Origin: Oscillospiraceae bacterium
GTDB taxonomy: Bacteria; Bacillota; Clostridia; Oscillospirales; CAG-382
NCBI GenBank assembly: GCA_015065225.1
Contig: SVQR01000010.1
Span: 1 to 37,454 of the forward strand
DNA length: 37,454 nt
Reading direction: 5' to 3'
The notes below the pieces were generated by a model, which made no database searches, was not told where the DNA came from, and worked only from the letters and a program-made list of their open reading frames with translations. A program made the translations under genes and the position numbers. Within the stretch, counting starts at the first letter, position 1; each line of letters opens with the position of its first letter. Below, piece after piece: positions 8,766 to 18,221 of this stretch.

Positions 8766-11700
8766 ATGAAAAGAATTCTAAGTGCAGTTTTATGCTTTTG
8801 TATGCTGGTGTGCACGCTGACAGTTACTGTCGGAGCAGCGACGGTTGTAAATATTTTCAACCTCACCGTAACAGCACCGGTTGTCGGACAAAAGCCTTCC
8901 AATACCGCTTCGCTTCCCACTACTGCAAGTACATATGTGGTATCGGTAAGATGGGAAGGTGAATTTGATGATGAAGGCAGATTCATGGCGGGGAAGGATT
9001 ATACCGTTTATGCGACGGTCAGAGTCAAGGAAGGTCTTGACAAGACCATAAAATTTGTAAGTGCCTCCACCATCAAGGTGAACGGACAGCTTGCAAATCT
9101 CGGTGATTTCTCATCGGATAAGAAGCAGGCTGTATTGTCATATACCTTCAGAACTCCCGGCGCAAGCACGGGCGGTACTTCTTCGTCAAGTACTAAGCCT
9201 CAGACAAATGGTATCGCATTTGAGGATATGTCTGTCAGTGCTTACGAATGGGAAGTTGTTCGACTCTGTAATATCGAGCGTGCAAAGGAAGGTCTTCCGT
9301 CATTGGCGGTGCTTCCCGCACTTCAGGATGCCTGTGATATCCGTGAGAAGGAGCTTGAGATATCATACTCGCATACAAGACCGAATGGTGCAAGCTGCGA
9401 AACGGTAATTCCCGGAGAGATCCCGTGGACAATTGCATCGGAAAACATTGCCAAGGGACAGACTGATCCCGAAATGGTAGTTAAGGGATGGATGAACAGT
9501 ACCGGACACCGTAAGAACATTCTTAATGCGGAACACGGTTATATAGGTGTCGGATATTCCTCTGCAAGCAATTGCTGGGTACAGTTGTTTATAGACAGAA
9601 AAGATATCAAGAGCTGTACCGTAAACACTACCGAGAGAGAATTTACTCCCGAAGAAATAAAGGATGTAGTACTTACTCTCAAGTCAACCGACGGATATAC
9701 TTCGTTTATGCCCGTGTCCTTTGAAGCTATGACACTTTTCGACGGTAAATACCGCCCCCGTATGATAGTATCATCGGGACTTCCCGCATTTGTAAAGAAG
9801 GAAGAAGCGGCAGTACAGCCGGAAACACCGGTTACTCCCGTAACTCCCGAAGTAACGCCCGAACAGCCGACAGAACCCGTTCCGCCGACACCCGTCGAAA
9901 CAATGTCGCTGTTTGACAGATTCATCCCGACGGCACAGGTATACGGTGTTATAGATGTATATATGTATGACTGCAAAGAAGGTAAGACTGTTAAACTTCT
10001 GCCTTATACACAGTATTACAGTGCGGACAAGAATGCGGATCATCCCAATTACGACTACGAAAAGCGTTCCGAGCATAAGGACGGCTTTATCAAGGTAAGA
10101 TATGTCGGAAGATTCGGCGAGGTGGATAAGAATCTCATACTTGATTATCTCGGTATCTGTACCGAGACCGAATATGATGAGATAATAAATGGCAAGGAAC
10201 GCTCCTCGACATATGAACTTCCTTATACCATAACAAAGGAAACGATAATAGTTGCGCTTGATCTGTATGACAAGAATAAAAATCTCGTTTGCACACTTAC
10301 TCCCGCAAATATAATCTATTCCGCAAACGACAAGGGTGAGTTCCTTACATATTCATGCAAGAATAACCGTTATATCGGATCTTATCTTTTCACCTTCAAC
10401 GATGCTGTCTTCAAACTTGACGAAGATATCACAAGAAACAAAACAGGCAAGCACATAAGCTTCGTCAACAAGTACATAATGCTTGAGGATCTTGATATCG
10501 TTAAGGGATTTATGAACGGTGGAATACTTGCTTCAAATGAAGAAAAGTATAAGTTCATAGAGCAGCCCACACTTACGGGTACTTCTCAGTACAACACCAA
10601 CAATATCATCAGCGACAAGGAGTTCATCACTCCCGATAACACCTATTATTTTGTAGGTCCCGGTCCGGATGTTGATCCCGTTGTCAAGGTGACTCTTAAA
10701 AATGTAACGGATTATACGGCTTACCGTTATACGGAAGGGTATAAAAGGTTCCGTAATATACTCACATCCGACGGTACTCTTCATGCGGTCTCGGAGGATG
10801 GTGAATACAAGGTCATTGCGACCAACATAAAGAAGGGTGGAAAATATCATTATCTTACAAATGACGGAAATGTCGTTGAGATAGTGACGGGTAAGGTCAT
10901 AGCGACAGACTGCCGTGACTTTGAGGAATCCTTCATAGATACCGTTGTCGGCGTACTCAAAAATGACAATTCCTTCTGGCTTGGACATTCCTACAGAGGC
11001 GATGCCAAATCATATGAGCAGGGACTTACAAAGCTCAAGGAAAATGTCAAGATGATACTTCCCGATGCCATAATAGATTCCAAAAATACGCTCTACCGCT
11101 GGCGTGAGGATACCGTCAAGGGCGGTATGGATGAGAATGCATGGTCCATGGGACAGTTTGTGACGTATGATTCGTACGTTTTAAAGCTTGAAATGGTATG
11201 TTCGGATGTAGTCAGAGTATTCACGGATGAACTTCTCTCAAAGGTTGATGCACTTCAGGGCTCGGAAATATACAAGCAGAGACTGACATCCTTTGCGGTC
11301 ACAGAAAACGGTGATCTTTACGGATATTCGCTGTGGCACGACGAAATGCTTGCCTCAAAGCTCGGAATGGTGGAAAAAATCTTCCCGATGCACGAGTCTG
11401 ATTATGACGGTAACTTTATAGGTATCCTTGTTGAGGGAAAACCCACTCCTTATGCCATCATGTGCAGATACTGTGACAAAAACACATACAGGCTGGCACA
11501 GGTCTATGACGGTGTGACAGGAGAATATCCCGTATTTACGTCTGTAACGCGAGGTGGCTTCCGTGGAACTGACGGAACTGTATATTCCCTTGATTCGGAC
11601 GGTATTGCCATTGAAAAGGACCTGCGTGTATATGCAGACAGAAACCTTCACGCAGATCTGGGAGCTATGCACAGAGGTACATCCTCCTACAGAGCATTCT

Positions 11701-12485
11701 CCTACGAAGGAAAGACTGCAAAAATGCTTCTTCCCTCTGTTGCGGCTTGGGCATATGACAGTAAAGGAATCATACTTCTCGAACGTACCGACGGCTCGAT
11801 GTGGGCAGGCAGTATCATCAATCTTGATTTCAATACGGAACTTGTGGCACGTCTTGACGGTTATTCAAACTCCAATGCAATTCAGATAACACAGCCGACA
11901 ACGGCAAAGGTTGGTCCGGAATACATTACCATTCCGAAAGATATGCCGACGGGTGTGGAAGTAAAGCCTGCTTTCACGGATGTTGCCGATGATGCCTATT
12001 ATGCTGCTCCCGTCGCTTGGGCAGTGGATAAGGCTATAACCAACGGTACGAGCGCTACGACATTCTCGCCCGACAATACATGTACAAGAGCACAGATACT
12101 CACGTTCCTGTGGCGTGCTGTCGGCTCACCGATATCGGTAAAGGAAAATCCCTTCACGGATGTAAGAAAGTCGGACTACTATTACAATGCGGCAATCTGG
12201 GCGCATGCAATAGGAATAATATCCGGCACAACATTCGGCGGAGATACACCTTGTACAAGAGAAGAAACGGTAGTATACCTGTGGAAAAATGCGGGATCAC
12301 CTTCCGTATCTTCCAAGGGAACGAGCTTTACCGATGTAAAACCCGGTACTGAATGCGAAACTGCGGTAAAGTGGGCTCTTGAAAAGGGAGTTACAAGCGG
12401 CACATCGGCAACGACATTCTCACCGGAAGCTACTTGTACAAGAGGACAGATCGTTACGTTCCTTTATCGTGCGTTGAAGCGGTGA
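8766..12485 (+). CDS. Secreted CAP/SCP-domain protein with RCC1-like region and three SLH repeats
   Basis: The ATG at 8766 has AAGGAG 9 bp upstream and begins a signal peptide (MKRILSAVLCFCMLV, ending VGAA); the product is 1239 residues. After a beta-rich segment, a CAP (SCP/PR1) domain spans about residues 155-275, with conserved YSHTRPNG, ASENIA and GWMNSTGHRKNIL. A Pro/Thr linker follows at about 355-380. Residues about 660-1020 contain seven short motifs of the form D/N-G-x-hydrophobic-aromatic (SDGTLHAV, NDGNVVEI, NDNSFWLG, SKNTLYRW, ENGDLYGY, TDGTVYSL, TDGSMWAG), suggesting an RCC1-like propeller; this is inference. Three SLH repeats fill about 1067-1239 (FTDVADDAYYAAPVAWA, FTDVRKSDYYYNAAIWA, FTDVKPGTECETAVKWA) and would anchor the protein to the wall polymer. 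Bacterial CAP proteins have no single known function. The protein is far longer than a typical CAP protein. Confidence 0.88.
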   Translation: MKRILSAVLCFCMLVCTLTVTVGAATVVNIFNLTVTAPVVGQKPSNTASLPTTASTYVVSVRWEGEFDDEGRFMAGKDYTVYATVRVKEGLDKTIKFVSASTIKVNGQLANLGDFSSDKKQAVLSYTFRTPGASTGGTSSSSTKPQTNGIAFEDMSVSAYEWEVVRLCNIERAKEGLPSLAVLPALQDACDIREKELEISYSHTRPNGASCETVIPGEIPWTIASENIAKGQTDPEMVVKGWMNSTGHRKNILNAEHGYIGVGYSSASNCWVQLFIDRKDIKSCTVNTTEREFTPEEIKDVVLTLKSTDGYTSFMPVSFEAMTLFDGKYRPRMIVSSGLPAFVKKEEAAVQPETPVTPVTPEVTPEQPTEPVPPTPVETMSLFDRFIPTAQVYGVIDVYMYDCKEGKTVKLLPYTQYYSADKNADHPNYDYEKRSEHKDGFIKVRYVGRFGEVDKNLILDYLGICTETEYDEIINGKERSSTYELPYTITKETIIVALDLYDKNKNLVCTLTPANIIYSANDKGEFLTYSCKNNRYIGSYLFTFNDAVFKLDEDITRNKTGKHISFVNKYIMLEDLDIVKGFMNGGILASNEEKYKFIEQPTLTGTSQYNTNNIISDKEFITPDNTYYFVGPGPDVDPVVKVTLKNVTDYTAYRYTEGYKRFRNILTSDGTLHAVSEDGEYKVIATNIKKGGKYHYLTNDGNVVEIVTGKVIATDCRDFEESFIDTVVGVLKNDNSFWLGHSYRGDAKSYEQGLTKLKENVKMILPDAIIDSKNTLYRWREDTVKGGMDENAWSMGQFVTYDSYVLKLEMVCSDVVRVFTDELLSKVDALQGSEIYKQRLTSFAVTENGDLYGYSLWHDEMLASKLGMVEKIFPMHESDYDGNFIGILVEGKPTPYAIMCRYCDKNTYRLAQVYDGVTGEYPVFTSVTRGGFRGTDGTVYSLDSDGIAIEKDLRVYADRNLHADLGAMHRGTSSYRAFSYEGKTAKMLLPSVAAWAYDSKGIILLERTDGSMWAGSIINLDFNTELVARLDGYSNSNAIQITQPTTAKVGPEYITIPKDMPTGVEVKPAFTDVADDAYYAAPVAWAVDKAITNGTSATTFSPDNTCTRAQILTFLWRAVGSPISVKENPFTDVRKSDYYYNAAIWAHAIGIISGTTFGGDTPCTREETVVYLWKNAGSPSVSSKGTSFTDVKPGTECETAVKWALEKGVTSGTSATTFSPEATCTRGQIVTFLYRALKR

Positions 12486-12522
12486 TCGTTTCGTAAAAAA
12501 GTATAATTGAAAGTATAATATA

Positions 12523-12562
12523 AAGTGAGGACATCAATCATTGGTATCCTCACTTAAATTTT
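12523..12562 (+). terminator. Probable terminator of the CAP-SLH gene
   Basis: AAGTGAGGA (12523-12531) pairs perfectly with TCCTCACTT (12547-12555) around a 15-base loop, followed by AAATTTTA. The T-tract is short, so termination may be weak. Confidence 0.6.
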
Positions 12563-12729
12563 ATAGTATCGCAGGAAACAGTCAACTGTGTTTTCTCTGC
12601 TTTACAGTTATTCTTTTTAAATGTAAAGATCAACGCGTCAAAATGAGCAGATGTGGTATATTTCCATGCAACAGGCCATGCAAACATCAGGATCGGAAAC
12701 GGTGAGAAGAGAAGACAGATCAATGACCT

Positions 12730-12758
12730 ATAAAAAAATAAAACGGGCAAATTGCCCG
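12730..12758 (-). terminator. Terminator of the polysaccharide operon
   Basis: Read on the minus strand, a compact hairpin (CGGGCA-ATT-TGCCCG, at 12744-12758) is followed by TTTTATTTTTTTA, a strong T-tract. It lies about 20 bp after the stop codon of the last operon gene. Confidence 0.85.
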
Positions 12759-12777
12759 CTTATCTTTGATTCTTTAT

Positions 12778-13743
12778 TTAAACTGTCAACGAAGTCTGCT
12801 CCTGCGCCTGCAAATATTTCATGGTGTGTTTTTCGATAAAAACCTCGCATTCTTCCTGAGGAAGTGCTTTGGTATAGTACCAACCCTGAATATAATCACA
12901 GTTGGATTGCGACACCAGCGTGTTCTGCTCTTCCGTCTCCACTCCCTCACAGATGACTGGCATATCCAGATTGTGAGCAAGCGCGATGATACCCGAAAAC
13001 AGATCCCTGCCGCGCTTTGTACCTGTCTTGAGCAGTATATCACGCTCTATCTTGACAACATCTATCGGATAATCGCAAAGGTTGGCAAGTGCCGTATAAC
13101 CGCTTCCGAGATCGTCCAGATATATCTTGAGGCCGAGCTTCTTGCAGAGCTTGACATTCTTCTTTATGGACTCCTTGTCCTTTTCTATCGCATCTTCGGT
13201 TATTTCTATTGCAAGTTTTGATCTGTCAAAGCTATAGGATTCCAGGATGGTTTTGAACTTGTCGATGCAATCATCCTCAGAGAGCGTGATCCTTGTAAAA
13301 TTGCAGGAGATGGAAATATTGCTGTACTCTGTATCCTTCCATTTTTCAAGCTGTCGGCAGACATGCTCAAACATATAAAAGTCATGCTTGCTGATAAGTC
13401 CCGAATTCTCCATGCATACGATATAGTGTCCCGGTCCGAGGAGACCTTTCTGTGGATTATCCCATCTTGAAAGTGCTTCCGCAGAAACCAGCTTTTTTGT
13501 TTTTGTATCAACGACAAACTGAAGATACATCTTGAATTCATTATTTTCAATGCCCTTCAGGATGCTTTCTTTATGTTCTTCCTCTTCGCGGTCAACATTG
13601 GAAATGTGATCCTGATCATCGGTATTATTTGAGGGTTCTTCCGCAGTGTCGGCCTTCATTCTTCTGATACGGAGAAGTAAGGAAATTACAAAACCGGATT
13701 GGATCAAAAACGCAAGCAGAAGTATAATGATAAATATTTTCAT
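12778..13743 (-). CDS. Membrane-anchored EAL-domain protein, probable c-di-GMP phosphodiesterase
   Basis: A 321-residue protein with one N-terminal membrane segment (residues 2-26), an acidic linker rich in Asp/Glu (33-58) and a full EAL domain (about 62-305). The catalytic set appears complete: E89 in EALSRW, N148 in CNFT, E180 in EITE, D210/D211 in DDLGSGY, K231 in VVKIER, E266 in EGVE and Q286 in YIQG. One deviation is QFV where QPI is usual (residues 75-77). Family knowledge: such domains hydrolyse c-di-GMP to pGpG, with two metal ions. The ATG at 13743 has AAGGAGG 13 bp upstream. It is the last gene of the operon, 59 bp after the GtrB-like gene. Activity is inferred from residues only; a c-di-GMP receptor role is the alternative. 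Confidence 0.88.
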   Translation of the reverse strand: MKIFIIILLLAFLIQSGFVISLLLRIRRMKADTAEEPSNNTDDQDHISNVDREEEEHKESILKGIENNEFKMYLQFVVDTKTKKLVSAEALSRWDNPQKGLLGPGHYIVCMENSGLISKHDFYMFEHVCRQLEKWKDTEYSNISISCNFTRITLSEDDCIDKFKTILESYSFDRSKLAIEITEDAIEKDKESIKKNVKLCKKLGLKIYLDDLGSGYTALANLCDYPIDVVKIERDILLKTGTKRGRDLFSGIIALAHNLDMPVICEGVETEEQNTLVSQSNCDYIQGWYYTKALPQEECEVFIEKHTMKYLQAQEQTSLTV

Positions 13744-13802
13744 TCTCTGCGCTGCCTCCTTGCATAAATTTATATTAAAGGAATATACTTTTTCGGGAGT
13801 GT

Positions 13803-14723
13803 TTATTTTTTGATGCTTTTTACGGTGGAAGATATTATATATTTGGGTCTTCCTTTGATCTCTTCATATATACGCGCTATATAGTATCCTATGATTCCGA
13901 GGCTTATCATAATAATGCTTCCTATGAAGATGGTTATGATTATAACGGTAGGAATACCTTCAAGAGATCTTCCGGTTATTTTATCAACGATAGTCCATAT
14001 GCCCAATACAGCCGATATTATAAGCATTATAACTCCGAGAGCCGTTACTATCTGCATCGGTGCGGTAGTATATGAGGAGATATTTGAAACGGCATATTTC
14101 AAGAGAGACCACGTTGACCACTTTGATTCGCCGCCAAATCGCTCGGCAACATCATATTCGACATAAGTTTTGTTATATCCCACCCAGTAGGAGAGAGCTC
14201 TGAAAAAGCCTCTTTCCGGCATCTTGTTGATAACGTCAACGACTTTCCTGTCAAGAAGTTTGAAATCAGATGAATTCTCCATATCAAATCCCGCCACACG
14301 GCTGATAACAAAATAGAAAAACTTTGCGCCGATACCATGCAGTATCTTTTTATCTTCGCGACGGCTCTTTATGCCTTCAACGATCTCGTATCCTTGTTCC
14401 CATAAGCGGTACATTTCAACTATTTTTTCCGGAGGATGCTGAAGATCACAGTCAATGACAACAGCGCAATCGCCGCTTGCTGCCGCAAGACCTGCGGATA
14501 TGGCAGATTCTTTTCCGAAATTCCTTGAGAAGTTCAGACCTGTAACATTTTCTTTTTCTGTTGACAGCTCCGTTATTATTTTGAATGTTGCATCTTTGGA
14601 TCCGTCATTCACGAATATAAACTCGCTGTCTATGTTGTTTGCCGAAAGCAGAGAATATATCGCATCATAAGCGGGTCTTATACACATTTCCTCGTTGTAG
14701 GCGGGAATGATTACCGATATCAT
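13803..14723 (-). CDS. GtrB-like polyprenyl-phosphate glycosyltransferase (GT2)
   Basis: The 306-residue protein has a GT-A domain (about 1-225) with ISVIIPAYNEE at the N terminus, VNDGSKD, the metal-binding DCDLQHPPE motif and ERGFFRAL. Two C-terminal membrane segments (about 225-250 and 260-285) end in YYIARIYEEIKGRP, typical of the bactoprenol glucosyltransferase (GtrB/DPM1) family. Family knowledge: these transfer a hexose from a nucleotide sugar to undecaprenyl phosphate on the cytoplasmic face. The lipid-linked sugar is then flipped by GtrA-type proteins and used by a membrane GT-C transferase. Candidates for both partners are in this operon (33612-34010 and 29208-30776). The ATG has AAGGTG upstream and lies 9 bp after the preceding stop codon. 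The gene sits between the two EAL genes. Confidence 0.9.
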   Translation of the reverse strand: MISVIIPAYNEEMCIRPAYDAIYSLLSANNIDSEFIFVNDGSKDATFKIITELSTEKENVTGLNFSRNFGKESAISAGLAAASGDCAVVIDCDLQHPPEKIVEMYRLWEQGYEIVEGIKSRREDKKILHGIGAKFFYFVISRVAGFDMENSSDFKLLDRKVVDVINKMPERGFFRALSYWVGYNKTYVEYDVAERFGGESKWSTWSLLKYAVSNISSYTTAPMQIVTALGVIMLIISAVLGIWTIVDKITGRSLEGIPTVIIITIFIGSIIMISLGIIGYYIARIYEEIKGRPKYIISSTVKSIKK

Positions 14724-14732
14724 AAAATCACC

Positions 14733-16100
14733 TTACTGTTTCTTTAATAATGCTTCCAGACGTGCGACCGGCATGGGACGGTAGAAATAATAGCCCTGGA
14801 GCATATCACATCCCGCTTCCACAACCGTATTCCGATGTTCTTCCGTTTCTACACCTTCACACAAGGTCTTGAATCCCAGATCGTGAGCTGTTCTAATGAT
14901 ATTTTTCAGTATCACAAGTCCGGCATCCGTGAGCGCATTCTGTGTTATCGTCTTGTCTATTTTTACGATGTTTATGTCAAAATCCGTTAGATCCCCAAAG
15001 CCTGTATATCCGCTTCCGAAATCATCCAAAAGGATCATTATGCCCTTTTCTTTAATGCGTGAAAGATTGGCAGTCATTATGGATCTTTCTTCATCATTAA
15101 TGCTCTTGTCCTCAAGTATCTCAACTGCGATGCAGGAATAATCTATACCATATTTTTCTATGATATCTATTATGCTGTCCGCAAACTTATCGTCACAGAG
15201 AGTATACCGTGAAAAATTGATGGTATACACATATCTGATCCTTTTTTCTCTGTCTGCGGCGATCCATTTGCAGTTTTTTTCGAATATGTAATAATCAAAT
15301 TTTCCGTTAAGTCCGACATTATTCACGGCAGAAAGGAAATGGCGGGGAGATAAAATACCTTCAGTCGACGAATTAAGGCGTGCCAGGACCTCTGCACCTA
15401 TTATCTTATTTGTTTGAGCATCAAGTATCGGCTGATATTCAAGAAAGAATCTGTTATTATCTATCTCATTGTTGATAGAGTTCTCTATATGTATCTTTCT
15501 TTCGAATGCCCTTCCGTTGGAGTTATCCCACTGGCAATGCGGGATATTCTTATTCTCTGCGATGCTGCATGCTTGCTTTGCTCTTGACAGAGCTGATTTG
15601 AAGGATACGTCTGTCGAACCTGTGACATGGTATCCGAAATTCATGTGTACGACGTTGACGGCACCGTGTCTTTCGAATACCTTGTTTATTGTCTCACAGC
15701 ACTTATCTATGCATTGAGTTGTCTTATCCGCATCAAGTCCCAACAGGATAACAAAGCTTTCTTCATCGTATATCGACATCTCGCCGTTTGCTGTTATACA
15801 AAAGTGGTTGAATAATATTCTTTTGATCTGCTCATACATTCTTGAAGCCTTTGACTCGGGGTAAAGTCTTTTCATATTGTCAAGAGATAATGATATATAC
15901 ACGATTGAGCAGCTCTTTCCTGCAGAGACCGCTTTTTTGAAATTGTTTTCAATCCTACCGAGACTGCAAAAACTCTTTTCGACGGAATCTTTGGTGGTTC
16001 TTACTGATTTTAGCGTAAAATACAGACCGATAAGTCCCATCAAAATAATGATCATTGCGAGTATGGTTATGATAATATAAGGGTATTCAAATAGATTCAT
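14733..16100 (-). CDS. Membrane protein with degenerate GGDEF and intact EAL domain
   Basis: A 455-residue protein: N-terminal membrane segment (about 8-30), a GGDEF-like domain (about 62-190) and an EAL domain (about 205-450). The GGDEF signature is replaced by YDEES (111-115) and no RxxD inhibitory site is visible, so cyclase activity is unlikely. The EAL domain keeps the expected residues: E237 in EVLARL, QPI at 223-225, N295, E327, D359/D360 in DDFGSGY, K380, E415 in EGVE and Q435. Family knowledge: degenerate GGDEF domains often regulate the linked EAL domain, for example by GTP binding. The ATG has AGGAG upstream. The gene follows the GT2 gene by 18 bp and precedes the GtrB-like gene by 9 bp, inside the polysaccharide operon. 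Probable role: removing c-di-GMP near the assembly machinery (inference). Confidence 0.88.
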   Translation of the reverse strand: MNLFEYPYIIITILAMIIILMGLIGLYFTLKSVRTTKDSVEKSFCSLGRIENNFKKAVSAGKSCSIVYISLSLDNMKRLYPESKASRMYEQIKRILFNHFCITANGEMSIYDEESFVILLGLDADKTTQCIDKCCETINKVFERHGAVNVVHMNFGYHVTGSTDVSFKSALSRAKQACSIAENKNIPHCQWDNSNGRAFERKIHIENSINNEIDNNRFFLEYQPILDAQTNKIIGAEVLARLNSSTEGILSPRHFLSAVNNVGLNGKFDYYIFEKNCKWIAADREKRIRYVYTINFSRYTLCDDKFADSIIDIIEKYGIDYSCIAVEILEDKSINDEERSIMTANLSRIKEKGIMILLDDFGSGYTGFGDLTDFDINIVKIDKTITQNALTDAGLVILKNIIRTAHDLGFKTLCEGVETEEHRNTVVEAGCDMLQGYYFYRPMPVARLEALLKKQ

Positions 16101-16118
16101 TCTTTAAACTCCTGCCCT

Positions 16119-17183
16119 TTATTTTTCAAAGATCGGATATTCATTTGTTCCGGATGTCTTTTTAAGTCCGAGTGTTGCTGCAGCTTTTCTGCACTTTTTA
16201 ATGTCGTTTTTTGCCGCTTTTTTTCTTCGTAGGATCTCTTTTGCAAGGAAGAACGGATTAAACTTCAGCATTGCCTTAATAACATCCGACTTTGAAACAC
16301 CTTTTCTTTTATATTCCGCCAGTATTTCAAGAAGTGCATAGTTTACGGCATTCTTTTTGAAATTTCCGGTATTTGTGCTTCTCAGCCATTTTGCGTACTC
16401 AAGATACTTGTTGATGCTTGCGTTTTCCTTGAAATAGATATTGTCGATATAAAATCTCTGCATTTCTTCACTCATCTCACGCAGAAGAGTATTGTAGTAT
16501 CTGTTCTGGATCCTGAGTACTTCCGTATGCTGCCTCTCAAGTGTTGTACTTGTGATCTGCTTGTCATGGAGCCTGTATATAAGGAGACACTCCGGAAGGA
16601 TCTCGATCTTTTGACCGCCCATAACCATCCTTGTCCACAATTCAAGATCCTCTGTACAGGTAAGAGTTGTGTCATAATTGAGTTCTTTCATGACTTCGGC
16701 TTTGGCTATAACACCGGGATGCAGTATAGGATTTGCTACAAGCAGCATTGCTTTAAGTGAATCGTTATCACATCTGCCGCCCGCACCGCCTGAAGCATAT
16801 ACTCCGTTCTTTAAGGTCAGAAATCTGCAGGATGATAGTGCCACATCGCTGTTTTTTTCCATGAATCCGTATTGCTTTTCAAGTCTTTCAGGGAGACAGA
16901 TATCATCTGCATCCATTCTTGCAATATATTTACCGCAGGCAAGAGATACAGCTTTGTTGAGTGAGGTCGGAAGCTTCAGATTTACTTCATTTGTATGAAC
17001 CTTTATTCTTTCATCCTTGTGGGAAAGACCGGCGAGTATATCGGCTGTCGAATCGGTCGAACAGTCGTTTATTACTATCAGCTCCCAGTTTTGAAATGTC
17101 TGGTTTCTGACACTTTCTATCGCTTCTTCAAGATACGCTTCGCCGTTATACACACTCATAATCACCGAGATATCCGGCTTCAT
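16119..17183 (-). CDS. Glycosyltransferase family 2 (first of three by position)
   Basis: A GT-A-fold cytoplasmic transferase of 354 residues beginning MKPDISVIMSVYNGEAYLEE, with INDCSTDSTADI, the metal-binding MDADD motif and CTEDLELWTRM, which supplies the acidic catalytic residues. The start is the ATG at 17183, with AAAGGGTG upstream and 8 bp after the preceding stop. The frame extends to a TTG at 17228, which would overlap the upstream gene by 37 bp and add a non-family N-terminal tail. The C-terminal 80 residues are basic (RRKKAAKNDIKKCRKAA) and may contact the membrane. Donor and acceptor cannot be read from the sequence. Role: adds a sugar to the lipid-linked repeat unit. Confidence 0.88.
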   Translation of the reverse strand: MKPDISVIMSVYNGEAYLEEAIESVRNQTFQNWELIVINDCSTDSTADILAGLSHKDERIKVHTNEVNLKLPTSLNKAVSLACGKYIARMDADDICLPERLEKQYGFMEKNSDVALSSCRFLTLKNGVYASGGAGGRCDNDSLKAMLLVANPILHPGVIAKAEVMKELNYDTTLTCTEDLELWTRMVMGGQKIEILPECLLIYRLHDKQITSTTLERQHTEVLRIQNRYYNTLLREMSEEMQRFYIDNIYFKENASINKYLEYAKWLRSTNTGNFKKNAVNYALLEILAEYKRKGVSKSDVIKAMLKFNPFFLAKEILRRKKAAKNDIKKCRKAAATLGLKKTSGTNEYPIFEK

Positions 17184-17191
17184 AAGCTGTT

Positions 17192-18211
17192 TCACCCTTT
17201 CTTGAGTACTCTTTTGAGTTTTTTGCAAAAAACAAGGAATTTGAATGCTGCTTTATACTGTTTCTTTTTCATAAGGGATATTGTTATCCTGCTTTTGGGG
17301 GAGATGCTCTTAAATCTTGCGCGCTTTATCATTTCGGCGTGCAATGAGCCTTCAATACTGTCACAGAGAGCTTTTACACTGTTGAAATGCTCACCCTCCG
17401 CTGCAGCTGCAAGTATCGCAAAGCACATAAAACAGGAGTAACGGAAGATCTGTTCATCAAAGTCAGGTATCTTTCCGATATCGTTTTTGCTTATTTCGGT
17501 TATAACATTTTCTACGAGAGATATCTGCTTCGTGTTGAACTCTTTTGATAAAGAATCATCTCTCACGGAATACAGATAAGCTTCTTTTTTACTAATGTAA
17601 ACACTCTTTGCCTGAAGATAGCAGGGGAGGACACAGCAAAGATCTTCACCAAGTGATATCTTTTCGCTCACATTCAGCTGATGCGGTGTCAGAAGCTCTC
17701 TTTTTATCGCTTTGCCGGAAAGATAATAGGATACATGATTCATATTCTCATCCATCAGCAGTCTCGGATAAATGAATTTTTCAATGTCAGCCGCTGTATA
17801 AAGACGTTCATCCAGTCCGTCATTTGTGATATTGACGGTATTGCCGTTCTTGACCCATCTGTATGAGAAGGATACGATCTCACAACCGGTTTCGTTTATC
17901 AACCAATGTGCGTATTCAAGCGTGTCATTTTCAATAAGGTCATCCGAATCGAGGTTGAATACATAATCGCCCGAGGCTTCCTTTATTCCGGCTCTTCTGG
18001 CACTTGCCAGCCCGCCGTTGGGTTTGTGAATGACCTTGATACGGTCATCCTTTGCTTTATAACTGTCGCATATCGCGGGACAATTATCAGGAGAACCGTC
18101 ATCCACCAGAATGATCTCAAGATCGGAAAAGGTCTGATTCAATATACTTTCTATGCATGTCGGTAAATATTTCTCAACCTTATACACAGGTACTATTACA
18201 GAAAAAAACAT
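17192..18211 (-). CDS. Glycosyltransferase family 2 (second by position)
   Basis: A 339-residue GT-A protein: FFSVIVPVYKVEKYLPTCIE at the N terminus, VDDGSPDNCPAICD, a KPNGGLASARRAG motif typical of capsule GT2 enzymes, and the metal-binding LDSDD motif. The C-terminal third is helical and ends in a basic stretch (KKKQYKAAFKFLVFCKKLKRVLKKG). The ATG at 18211 has AGGTGATG upstream and follows the previous stop by 10 bp. Substrates unknown; probable role is elongation of the repeat unit on undecaprenyl pyrophosphate. Confidence 0.9.
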   Translation of the reverse strand: MFFSVIVPVYKVEKYLPTCIESILNQTFSDLEIILVDDGSPDNCPAICDSYKAKDDRIKVIHKPNGGLASARRAGIKEASGDYVFNLDSDDLIENDTLEYAHWLINETGCEIVSFSYRWVKNGNTVNITNDGLDERLYTAADIEKFIYPRLLMDENMNHVSYYLSGKAIKRELLTPHQLNVSEKISLGEDLCCVLPCYLQAKSVYISKKEAYLYSVRDDSLSKEFNTKQISLVENVITEISKNDIGKIPDFDEQIFRYSCFMCFAILAAAAEGEHFNSVKALCDSIEGSLHAEMIKRARFKSISPKSRITISLMKKKQYKAAFKFLVFCKKLKRVLKKG

Positions 18212-18221
18212 ATATCATCAC

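Larger units (their letters stand above)
12486..12777. other. Convergent intergenic region with two terminators
   Basis: The plus-strand CAP-SLH gene and the minus-strand polysaccharide operon converge here. A hairpin lies at each end (12523-12555 and 12730-12758). Between them, about 12560-12725, I see no recognisable feature. Confidence 0.6.

Noticed and set aside
12550..12839. Short open frames across the convergent intergenic region
   Set aside because: They run through the operon terminator and lack ribosome binding sites.
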